From Bigelowiella natans CCMP2755 (taxonomy: Eukaryota; Cercozoa; Chlorarachniophyceae): a stretch of 64,000 nt of DNA. Each line of letters starts with the position of its first letter. The stretch's first letter is position 1. The notes beneath the pieces are model-generated. The model saw only the letters and a list, made by a program, of their open reading frames with translations. It was not told the origin of the DNA and made no database searches. Made by a program: the position numbers and the translations under genes. Of the stretch, positions 54,955-62,436 are shown piece after piece. Location of the stretch: NCBI GenBank assembly GCA_000320545.1, contig ADNK01000550.1, forward strand, positions 1-64,000. The letters run 5' to 3'.

Positions 54955-56229
54955 TCATGTGTTGGGCATGTAGGATTGTATTTCCGCGTTGTGTGAAAAA
55001 AGATGCTGAGGCGCATCCGACGACAAATTTGCCTTTGATTTCCGTCTGTTCCGGCTAGACTTCCGGAGCATTTTTAATATTCTTGCGTTGTCACTTCGAT
55101 CACGCTTTCTGTTGCTCGCGGCGTGTCGATGCTGCTGCTTTCTGTCGGGTCCTCGCTCAGGTCCTGTCTCTGCTTGGTTGGACAAATACCTCTTGCACAT
55201 GCCTAACAACTTGTCAGAAGGAATTATGTTGAGGTTTTTGTAGGATTTGTTGTCTTCGACACTTGCTAAAAGCATTGCTATGAGTGATGACGTTTCATTG
55301 GACCCTTGCACGGGCTTTTGCGTGCCTTTCGCGATTTGCATGAACTGAAACAACTTGATTTTGTTGTTGTTGAGGATGCAGGAAGTTATTGAGTTGCTGT
55401 GACTGTTACAGAGGATGTTCGTGGAGTTTTGCAAAAGGATGTTTTGATCACTAAACAGATAAGTAGTCTTGACGTCGATGTTTGTCGGTGCATTGTCACG
55501 CAACGCCGATCGTCTTAGCTGCGCGACTGACTTGTTTGTAGCGCCCATGTACTCGCTAAACAAACGCTTGACATCTAATATTTGAAGCATGAGTCGACAA
55601 ATCGTGGCATTCAGTTCGTCCCTTGTCATGAACCCTCCATACTCTTGAAGCAACAATTTGTTCAAATTCTGAGAGTCGCTCATGAATTCATATTCAAAAA
55701 TATTGCACTTTTTGTGCCGTTGCAATGTTCCATTGGCTTGTGTCAGCCTTGTCCCCAGTTGAAAATAGGCGATTCGCATGATTTTGTACATGTTTCTTGA
55801 TATTTCATCAACATCCGCTGCCTTGAACGAGGATGACATTTTCGCGTAGTTCAGAGCGCAAATCGGCGAACAAAACTGCCCTACGCCTTTTGTGAACTCG
55901 GGTATTGGGGGCATTTGTGTGCTAAAAGTGTCATTTTGCATCGCATCCTTGTTGTCTTCTTTGTATTGTTTCCATTGACGAACGCTGTTGCGAGTTTCAC
56001 CCATTGGTATGCAGAAAATCGGGTAATTGTTGTTGCTTTTCCTACTCTCGGCAATTCGCTTGCTCCGGTTTCGGTTGTACCGAAGAGTTTTGCAGTTTAT
56101 TGTTTTCAAATTAACGTTCTGGTGATTGCGTCTTGTGAGTAGGTGTCGCATGCAACTCATCATCAAAGCGGACGGACTGTTAGCGCTGCACAAATCAACG
56201 TCACAGTTCCAGCATTTGAGTGTACACAT
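54955..56229 (-). CDS. VLTF2-like FCS zinc-finger protein (putative late transcription factor)
   Basis: 424 residues. Order of features: CWNC at residues 6-9, NNNYPIFCIPMG at 66-77, GVGQFCSPICALNYAK at 115-130, LLLQEYGG at 192-199. This is the layout of the poxvirus A1/VLTF2-type family widespread in large DNA viruses: C-W-x-C, an I-P/L-P segment, the F-C-S-x-x-C-A-x-x-Y zinc motif and a following Y-G-G. The C-terminus (from about 360) is very basic (RKQQHRHAASNRKRDRSD), with RKSSRNRRKSK near the end. The expected role is activation of late gene transcription. Additional C-terminal length is unusual for the family. Confidence 0.6.
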   Translation of the reverse strand: MCTLKCWNCDVDLCSANSPSALMMSCMRHLLTRRNHQNVNLKTINCKTLRYNRNRSKRIAESRKSNNNYPIFCIPMGETRNSVRQWKQYKEDNKDAMQNDTFSTQMPPIPEFTKGVGQFCSPICALNYAKMSSSFKAADVDEISRNMYKIMRIAYFQLGTRLTQANGTLQRHKKCNIFEYEFMSDSQNLNKLLLQEYGGFMTRDELNATICRLMLQILDVKRLFSEYMGATNKSVAQLRRSALRDNAPTNIDVKTTYLFSDQNILLQNSTNILCNSHSNSITSCILNNNKIKLFQFMQIAKGTQKPVQGSNETSSLIAMLLASVEDNKSYKNLNIIPSDKLLGMCKRYLSNQAETGPERGPDRKQQHRHAASNRKRDRSDNARILKMLRKSSRNRRKSKANLSSDAPQHLFSHNAEIQSYMPNT

Positions 56230-56279
56230 TCTACTGTGATTGTTTGGTGTTTAATGATTCTTAGCTCAAAAGAAATAAA

Positions 56280-56879
56280 ATGTGTGTAGATGAAATACAC
56301 GCTTTGAACGAGACATCGAACCCATTGGAGCACATTTGCGGTACGGAACGAAGCAGGATGGATTGGCCTAACCTGCATGAAGTGTCATCTTTCATGTCGC
56401 TCGTGCACGACAGGTACAAGCGCATCATGCAAAACAATTCGAAGTGGAGTTTGTGCAAGACTAGACGATCAATCTTTGTGCGTTCAAAATCGGCACACCC
56501 GACCAAAAAGGGAGATGTGACGCCCAATTCCATGGTGGTACATGCACACATGGCCACACACCTGAAGTACCTTGTTGAAGCCTATGAGATTTTGGTGCGC
56601 AAATTGAGGTCAATGCATTTTGGTCAACAGATCACTTTGCAAATCTGTGATCGGGTAACAGCACAGCTTTTCCTAAACATGCTACAAGAAACAATGCAGC
56701 AGAAGGTGCGAATGTGCAACCTGAAAAAAACATTAAACGTCACGTACAACTCGAATCATTTCGCGAAATCTGGGCTGTTAGAATGCATGCATGCATCCTG
56801 CTGCATTCGTCGGGTCAACCCCCAATTTCCGATGCCATGTTTGATGGAAATCTGCACGTACCTTGTCAAAATGTGTTAA
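56280..56879 (+). CDS. Hypothetical protein, 199 aa
   Basis: Starts 50 bp from the divergent VLTF2-like gene. Basic, helical protein with many Cys, His and Met (KYLVEAYEILVRKLRSMHFG, QLFLNMLQETMQQKVRMCNL) and a Cys-rich end (CMHASCCIRR). No family recognised. Confidence 0.55.
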   Translation: MCVDEIHALNETSNPLEHICGTERSRMDWPNLHEVSSFMSLVHDRYKRIMQNNSKWSLCKTRRSIFVRSKSAHPTKKGDVTPNSMVVHAHMATHLKYLVEAYEILVRKLRSMHFGQQITLQICDRVTAQLFLNMLQETMQQKVRMCNLKKTLNVTYNSNHFAKSGLLECMHASCCIRRVNPQFPMPCLMEICTYLVKMC

Positions 56880-56888
56880 TTTGTTACT

Positions 56889-57221
56889 TTACTCAGCTGC
56901 AGGTGGGTTTGTTTCTGAGGTAGTCGTATCTGGATCGGCTGCTTCAGTAGGTGGGACGCTCTCGGTGCCATCAAGAGCAACCACACAGCACAGATCGGTC
57001 GCGGCGTGTAGGACTTGCGAGTAGAATGTGTAGACAGCGGCAATGCCAACCAGACAGTACACAACTCGGGTCAAGTCACTGGCATATCCAAACAGTCTTG
57101 AAACCAGATTGATCCCGTAAAACCCGATGAGACCCCAGTTGAGCCCTCCCACAACCAAAAGTGTCTTCGCGACAATGTCGACGTAGCTCCATGGCCAGGT
57201 GTATGAATGCGCACAGTGCAT
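56889..57221 (-). CDS. DUF378 family membrane protein
   Basis: 110 residues. Two membrane helices: 16-37 (AKTLLVVGGLNWGLIGFYGI) and about 47-67 (LTRVVYCLVGIAAVYTFYS). The pattern GGLNWGLIGFYGINLVSRLFG then RVVYCLVGIAAVY is the signature of DUF378, a small two-helix membrane family in bacteria and large DNA viruses. The C-terminal 30 residues are acidic and disordered (PPTEAADPDTTTSETNPP). Function unknown. Confidence 0.8.
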   Translation of the reverse strand: MHCAHSYTWPWSYVDIVAKTLLVVGGLNWGLIGFYGINLVSRLFGYASDLTRVVYCLVGIAAVYTFYSQVLHAATDLCCVVALDGTESVPPTEAADPDTTTSETNPPAAE

Positions 57222-57419
57222 TTTTAGACAGGATTTTACCTTTAGTTTTTGTGATCACTCTTGAGTAGTGATGTGGGTATGTGAAATGTTTTCTTCATGA
57301 ATATAACAAATAGAAAAAAATATTGCTGTCGACATTGTTGTTTTGTTTTGCTCATCTCTGCACTCTAAAAAAACACCCTGTCTAAAGTTAATTTTGGCTG
57401 AGCACCAAAAGAACTCATC

Positions 57420-58298
57420 ATGATCGCGGACTTCCTGCAGGGTTTTATGCTCATATATGAATGGGCAAAAACAACAGGGCTCGTCATTCTTCGACGACTC
57501 GAGATATTCGGCATCAGCAGTCTGCTCTTTACAATGGGGCTTTTGGCGTATGGAATCCTACAATCAATAGCCGCGTTGTTCGACACTGGAAAATCTGCAG
57601 GCAAATTTGTCGGAAAAAAGATGTTTCATCCGGTGTTTAGTGGCATTCAGGCGCTGATCAACATCATATTCGGCTTTTTTCAAGAAGCCTTAAACACACT
57701 AAAGACTGTGGTCAACCAAATCGTCAGATTTCTTCGGATGATGAAACAAAAATTCGACGAAATATTCAAATTGACAAAGAGGAAAATGAACCAGGCGTTC
57801 CAGGAACTAAAATCCTCTGCGGATGTAGTCAAAAATGGCGTTTTGGCCGGGGCACGAGCAGCAGAAGAAGGTTTAAAGATGGCCGGCGGGAGTGTAAAAG
57901 CTTCCATCAAGAATCTAAAACAAGAAGGCAAGGATGCCATTCGCGGGATAGATCAAGGATTAGCAAAGTTCGGCTCCAAAATGGACAAACTTGGCGAAAA
58001 CGCGATCAGCGGGATGAAAAAAGCAGCGAATAAGGAGATCGGTAGAATAGCAAAAACTTTCGACGGTGGCAATTTCAAACTGAACACGTTTAAAACCAAC
58101 GCCATTGGAAACATTAACGTGGTTTCATCGGCCGAAATAGTGCGAATGAACAAGAAAGTTGATGAGTTCATAGTGAAATTGAACGCCAAAGCCGACAAAG
58201 AGATCAAACGAGTTGCAGACGCAGCAAAAAATGCATACAACAGGCAAAAGGAAAAGCTGAAAAACTTTGCTAAAAACTTAAATCCAGCCAAGCTATGA
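57420..58298 (+). CDS. Membrane/coiled-coil protein, smaller relative of 52976-54934
   Basis: 292 residues. A hydrophobic segment at about 30-55 (FGISSLLFTMGLLAYGILQS) is followed by GKKMFHPVFSGIQALINIIF and a long Lys/Ala-rich helical tail (KRKMNQAFQELKSSADVVKN, GMKKAANKEIGRIAKTFDG). It matches the first half of the 652-residue protein in plan and in the G-x-x-M-F-x-P-x-F-x-G-I motif but lacks the Cys-rich domain. Probably a duplicate or a partner. Confidence 0.6.
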   Translation: MIADFLQGFMLIYEWAKTTGLVILRRLEIFGISSLLFTMGLLAYGILQSIAALFDTGKSAGKFVGKKMFHPVFSGIQALINIIFGFFQEALNTLKTVVNQIVRFLRMMKQKFDEIFKLTKRKMNQAFQELKSSADVVKNGVLAGARAAEEGLKMAGGSVKASIKNLKQEGKDAIRGIDQGLAKFGSKMDKLGENAISGMKKAANKEIGRIAKTFDGGNFKLNTFKTNAIGNINVVSSAEIVRMNKKVDEFIVKLNAKADKEIKRVADAAKNAYNRQKEKLKNFAKNLNPAKL

Positions 58299-58379
58299 GG
58301 TGTCTCATTTCAAAAAAAATTTAGTGTTTGCATGTTCTCATCACGTGAGCACAATGCTTGCACAACACACGAACACTAA

Positions 58380-58703
58380 ATGGATACGATGTCAAGTGTG
58401 GACGAAAAAAAGGCAAAAAGCAATGACGCCATAAAAATGAGGCGAATGCGCATTACCAAAGCTATACAGAGAAACGAAGAGCTTGTGGAGGACTTGAAGC
58501 ACATGTCAGGTGAGCTTCTGAAAGCCGTGAAAGAAGGGGACATGGCCAAGACCGAGGTTTACATCAAAGAAAATGTTGACCTTTACAAGGAGGTAGTTCA
58601 CAAGGTGCGTTCTGTGCACGAAACTTTGCGCTCCGCAATTGACCTCAATGGTGACGGGGTCATTGACGAAAAGGATTGCGCTTGCTGCATTGGGTGCTCA
58701 TGA
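58380..58703 (+). CDS. Small helical protein with an EF-hand loop, 107 aa
   Basis: Residues 1-85 are helical and charged (RNEELVEDLKHMSGELLKAV). The C-terminus has IDLNGDGVIDEKDCACCIGC: DLNGDGVIDEKD is a full EF-hand/dockerin-type calcium loop (D-x-N-x-D-G-x-I-x-x-x-D). It is followed by four Cys in eight residues, suggesting lipid attachment or metal binding. It follows the membrane protein at 57420 in tandem. Confidence 0.6.
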   Translation: MDTMSSVDEKKAKSNDAIKMRRMRITKAIQRNEELVEDLKHMSGELLKAVKEGDMAKTEVYIKENVDLYKEVVHKVRSVHETLRSAIDLNGDGVIDEKDCACCIGCS

Positions 58704-58785
58704 TGTGCACGAAATGTATATTTTTTTTCTAGGTTTTACTTTTGCATTTGGACAATGACCAATGTGACCAAAAATCGCACAAAAC

Positions 58786-59196
58786 ATGAACCGAAAAATC
58801 AAAATAAGCGACGATGACATCAAACAAATGAATGTCATGGACCCAGACAGGACGAAAATCTTGGATCCATGTCATGATTTGGCTTACAATATTTATTATA
58901 AGCACACACAAAAGGCGACTCCAAAAGACTACATTGCTTACAGGAATATGAATTGCAAAAAATGGCTTTGTCGAGATGCAGCTGCGGAGTACAAAGAATT
59001 GCTTGAAGAAAAGAAAACGTTACAAACTTTGGTGGGCCCAACATCACGCTCGCTTCCTATGAGCGATGTTTTGAAAGCACAAAAAGCGTACTACAGAAAC
59101 GAACTTAGTAAAATTCCTGGAAAAATAGAGAAATTCAAAACGGATTTTTGGCAAAAATTCAAATGCAACCAACATTTCACGTACAGGGACTTGTAA
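58786..59196 (+). CDS. Hypothetical protein, 136 aa
   Basis: Lys/Asp/Tyr-rich, helical (EYKELLEEKKTLQTLVG, KAQKAYYRNELSKIPGKIEK). No family recognised. Same strand as the EF-hand gene, 82 bp downstream. Confidence 0.55.
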   Translation: MNRKIKISDDDIKQMNVMDPDRTKILDPCHDLAYNIYYKHTQKATPKDYIAYRNMNCKKWLCRDAAAEYKELLEEKKTLQTLVGPTSRSLPMSDVLKAQKAYYRNELSKIPGKIEKFKTDFWQKFKCNQHFTYRDL

Positions 59197-59291
59197 GAAA
59201 TCAAGCACTAGAGTTTGCGCAGGAATCATTTTTTTTTGTTGTTGATGAGTCACACCAAAGCGTGCACAACAATTGAGCTACGTCTACTCAA

Positions 59292-59507
59292 ATGAACAGT
59301 AGCATCAGCACAACGAAATCAAAGTCACCCTCTCAAAAGTCCCCCCCAAACGCCTGGAGGGCACACCCGTGTCCCGCAAAATCGGGACGCTTTCCTATTC
59401 GTAGGATCCTCAAAAGGGTCTCTACGCAAGTGTCTGCAAATGTTGAAATCGATGAAACTGGTTCAAAAACGACTCACTGGACCGAGAGGTTGCTTTGTTG
59501 TGGATGA
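59292..59507 (+). CDS. Small basic Ser/Lys/Pro-rich protein, 71 aa
   Basis: SKSPSQKSPPNAWRAHPCP at the N-terminus, a basic FPIRRILKRVS centre, ending ERLLCCG with a double Cys. Short but preceded by an A/C-rich leader. Function unknown. Confidence 0.4.
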   Translation: MNSSISTTKSKSPSQKSPPNAWRAHPCPAKSGRFPIRRILKRVSTQVSANVEIDETGSKTTHWTERLLCCG

Positions 59508-59843
59508 TTGATGAATTGCCCATTTCACACAAGCAATGTTTGCATGCATGTTGCGCACAGAACGTGCATTGGTCACAAAAACAAGGCTCTTTATTAACAA
59601 ACAAAGAACATGATGCCAATCATCTCAAATTTCTGGTTTAACAAAAACTCCATTTTTTTCCAGTTCATTTTGATTTGAGAGTTGCAATTTTCGAAGTGGT
59701 CCTTTTTCGAATTTTGATATTTCGTGGGCATAGTTTCGTCGTTCGATCTGATTCCATTCCTTGCTTTCAGTCCAACAACGTTTAACGACTTTATTTCCTG
59801 GAAGGAAAACAAGCAAACGATGAATTTTTGATGCGAAACAAAA
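59508..59843. other. Stretch without a confident gene
   Basis: It contains TGCATGCATG at 59541-59550. Reverse-strand open frames of 60-90 codons here lack ATG starts near their 5' ends. I see nothing else. Confidence 0.45.
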
Positions 59844-60359
59844 CTAAACGACGATCTCACCCTTCTTCCGCAGCATCTGTTGTTGTTTATCTGATGCCTT
59901 CAAAGCACTCACACGTCTCACCAGCAAAGACATGGAATTAGTTTGCAAACTTGGCAACCCAATTTTCGGTGAACGACTGATGCTTCGTTCCCAATTTTCG
60001 TCTATGGCTTTACGAACAAAGGTTTTGCGGTGAATCGATGGAAAGTTCTCCGCACCAGGCGATGATCGAGAAAGATTCAAGATGGGAATCACGTTTGACT
60101 TGTCCTTCACGGGTGTTTTTTTAAACACAAAGACCGACTTTTCATGAGATGGACTCTTAAAATTTTTTAACATCTCCATCTCACAACGTCTGGGACGCCA
60201 TCTGCGTCCCATCCACGGCCTCCGTCCAAAGTTTTTATCTTTGTCAAATTTTGCGCGGGGTGAATTCATCTTTACCCAGTTGTTACGCAACGTGTTTTTA
60301 GTCTCTCCCTCCACATCGATCTTGAGCGTGCTGAGTCTAGGTAGTTCCATGTTTGACAT
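59844..60359 (-). CDS. Basic unknown protein, 171 aa
   Basis: From the ATG at 60357-60359 (an ATG at 60350 is three codons inside; one at 60419 is upstream). Very basic (RRPWMGRRWRPRRCEMEMLK) with a C-terminal helical part (VRKAIDENWERSISRSP). No family recognised. An E2F-like GGCGGG word lies immediately upstream. Confidence 0.5.
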   Translation of the reverse strand: MSNMELPRLSTLKIDVEGETKNTLRNNWVKMNSPRAKFDKDKNFGRRPWMGRRWRPRRCEMEMLKNFKSPSHEKSVFVFKKTPVKDKSNVIPILNLSRSSPGAENFPSIHRKTFVRKAIDENWERSISRSPKIGLPSLQTNSMSLLVRRVSALKASDKQQQMLRKKGEIVV

Positions 60360-60372
60360 TAACCCGCCAAAA
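60360..60372 (-). promoter_or_regulatory. E2F-like site at the start of the basic-protein gene
   Basis: On the reverse strand, CATTTTGGCGGGTT followed by the ATG. TTTTGGCGGG is an E2F core. It is too near the ATG for an ordinary promoter element unless transcription starts upstream and the true start is 60350. Confidence 0.3.
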
Positions 60373-60667
60373 TGACTTTGACCGTAATCCAATGAGTTGA
60401 AAAACGCTACGAAGTACATGAAAAACGCTACGAATCAAAATTATGTAACATTAAGTAAAGATTATTGCCTAAAAAAATACAAACAGCTACAAGATGTTAG
60501 CTACGTGTTCAAAATAAATTTGATTGAATGCCAACCCAAATTTTAGATTAAGACATGATTGTCATCTAATTTGACTCAGCGACGAATTGCGTAAAAAAAC
60601 CGTTTTTTTCAGTCGTGTCGTTCCCACCGGTAGTGCCGGATTTAGTCCGCTACGGTGACAAAAAGCT
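60373..60667. other. AT-rich intergenic region
   Basis: No gene supported. GAAAAACGCTACGAA occurs twice, at about 60398 and 60421. Confidence 0.45.
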
Positions 60668-61009
60668 TTAGCTACGAAAAAATACAGCAATTTTGGGATC
60701 CACAAATATTATTTTGTCCATGTACACCTGTTTCATACCGTATTGGGTTTCATTTATTTGGTACAGAACGTTACCCCGTCCGGGCCATTCATTGTATCCT
60801 ACGAAAATCCCCTTTGTTTCGTCGTGGTGTTCAGACAAATTGTCATGTGCCACAACGATGACCTTTGAATACAACAACTTGCTTTCATAATAAGAAAGTT
60901 TTCTTTTGAGTTCGTTGTTCTCATTTCGTAAACTTTGCACAAGAATGTCCTTGAGCGTCTTGCAAGTTGATGTGAACAAAGGACTAAGATGTTTAAAGTC
61001 TTCGCTCAT
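60668..61009 (-). CDS. Hypothetical protein with coiled-coil start, 113 aa
   Basis: Residues 15-50 are helical (TCKTLKDILVQSLRNENNEL). The remainder is a strand-rich part with KVIVVAHDNLSEHHDETKGI and FVGYNEWPGRGNVLYQINE. No family recognised. Confidence 0.55.
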   Translation of the reverse strand: MSEDFKHLSPLFTSTCKTLKDILVQSLRNENNELKRKLSYYESKLLYSKVIVVAHDNLSEHHDETKGIFVGYNEWPGRGNVLYQINETQYGMKQVYMDKIIFVDPKIAVFFRS

Positions 61010-61186
61010 GTTGCGACGCTAGCTGCAATCATGCTACCGCTACCAGCAAAACATGTGCGCTGAACATATAATATTGTTGTGTGATAAAGCTCCATGTTTA
61101 AGCCATCACATGCACATTTCTGACAAGCAAACAAAGGGATTCGCAGCTGTGTGAGATTTAGTACCATTGAATTACATCATGGGGCT

Positions 61187-61666
61187 TCATTGGTCTCTAG
61201 ATTTCTTGTTTTTCCTTTTTTTCTGAGACCTCTTTCCTTTTTGACCCCTTGATTTTTTGAAATTTTTGTTGCGAGCGGTGTTTGTTTTGCTGTCCAATTC
61301 TCTGAATTCTTGAAGATGTTCGCAAAAAATGGTTTGGATGTCATTGCACAGCTCCTCAATGTCTTCGGCATCTTTGTTTAAGACAAAGAAGCTTTTGTTC
61401 ATGTCGAATTTCACTTTCCTTTTTAGCTCTGACTTCAAAATGTTCCATTTCTTTGCATTTTCATGATCAGGATCATTCTGCTTGACTCTTTCATTCTTCC
61501 AATTTTTCTTTTTGTGGTGTGACCTTCCCATGATGGTTTTTGTTGGAACATAGAGGTTCTTTCGGGCGGTCATCTTCGCGGCTGAAGTTGCTGCTTGCAT
61601 TTGAGATGTGTGAGTAGTGGGGTGTTTGGTTTCTGTGCACTTATCTTCTGACAAAAAAGGCGACAT
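61187..61666 (-). CDS. Very basic unknown protein, 159 aa
   Basis: Start uncertain: ATGs at 61705, 61666, 61603 and 61579 are in frame. Lys/Asn/Arg-rich (MGRSHHKKKNWKNERVKQND) with a central helix (EDIEELCNDIQTIFCEHLQE) and a strongly basic tail (KGKRSQKKRKNKKSRDQ). Candidate nucleic-acid-binding protein. It is divergent from the zinc-finger gene at 61930. Confidence 0.5.
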   Translation of the reverse strand: MSPFLSEDKCTETKHPTTHTSQMQAATSAAKMTARKNLYVPTKTIMGRSHHKKKNWKNERVKQNDPDHENAKKWNILKSELKRKVKFDMNKSFFVLNKDAEDIEELCNDIQTIFCEHLQEFRELDSKTNTARNKNFKKSRGQKGKRSQKKRKNKKSRDQ

Positions 61667-61779
61667 GAAGACAAAAATGCCATTTCCAATCAAAATATGC
61701 ACCATGTGTTGTCGTAAAACATCATTACATTGCAATTTGCAACTGTCATGAGACAATGCCGGACATTACCGCTGTCATT

Positions 61780-61791
61780 ATCCCGCCAAAA
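61780..61791 (+). promoter_or_regulatory. E2F-like site
   Basis: ATCCCGCCAAAA, reverse complement TTTTGGCGGGAT, in the spacer between the divergent genes at 61666 and 61930. Confidence 0.35.
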
Positions 61792-61929
61792 AATCGAGAC
61801 AATTCTCGAATTCCAGAACCATTCGAGATTTTCTTCAAATTGGTAAAAATTTAGAAAACGTTACACAAGTTTTAGATACGACAACATTTTGATCGGGATA
61901 TTAGATGAACATGGAAAAACCCAAAAGAA

Positions 61930-62415
61930 ATGTCAGACACAGCGTCTTTCAAATTTCAAATAGGAGAGCAACCATCCACGCGGAGAATGATGATGAAGTC
62001 AGGCAACATAGCTGAGGATGAGAAACACTTCAATGCTTACAGCTCCCACTATCAACTCATGCAGCTCTTGCCCGCAGTGTTGTTCGTTTTGTTGGCATCG
62101 ATTTCCATGAGAAAATACGCCGAAGTTAAACCTTTCGCGTGTGATGTGTGCGAGAAGCACGCATGCCATCTTTGTCACAAGCGATTTTCTACACAGGAAA
62201 TCTTTAAAAAACACATGAAGACTCACAATGAAGAAAAACATTGTGACAATCACCGATGCCCTCTTTGCCACAGACGCCTTTCTGTAAAAAGGATCTTCAA
62301 CAAAACCATCAGAAAACATCCCGGAGAAAGCCCCCATGACAAATGTGCTCGTTGCAAGAAGCGCGGAGACAAGAGCTGTCCTTGCGGAGGGAAGACTTCA
62401 ATTGCTATTTCTTGA
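61930..62415 (+). CDS. Membrane-anchored C2H2 zinc-finger protein, 161 aa
   Basis: A hydrophobic helix at about 43-60 (LMQLLPAVLFVLLASISM) precedes CDVCEKHACHLCHKRFSTQE with IFKKHMKTH, a good C2H2 finger (C-x2-C-x12-H-x3-H). A second finger-like segment has CPLCHRRLSVKRIFNKTIRK but an Asn where the first His is expected. A CxxC...CPC ribbon ends it (CARCKKRGDKSCPCG). The membrane helix together with fingers is odd; the fingers may bind protein or RNA at a membrane. Confidence 0.6.
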   Translation: MSDTASFKFQIGEQPSTRRMMMKSGNIAEDEKHFNAYSSHYQLMQLLPAVLFVLLASISMRKYAEVKPFACDVCEKHACHLCHKRFSTQEIFKKHMKTHNEEKHCDNHRCPLCHRRLSVKRIFNKTIRKHPGESPHDKCARCKKRGDKSCPCGGKTSIAIS

Positions 62416-62436
62416 AAACTTGCACAATAACACGCT

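Noticed and set aside
59594-59860. Reverse frames of 60-90 codons
   Set aside because: No ATG near the 5' ends and two competing frames of similar length.
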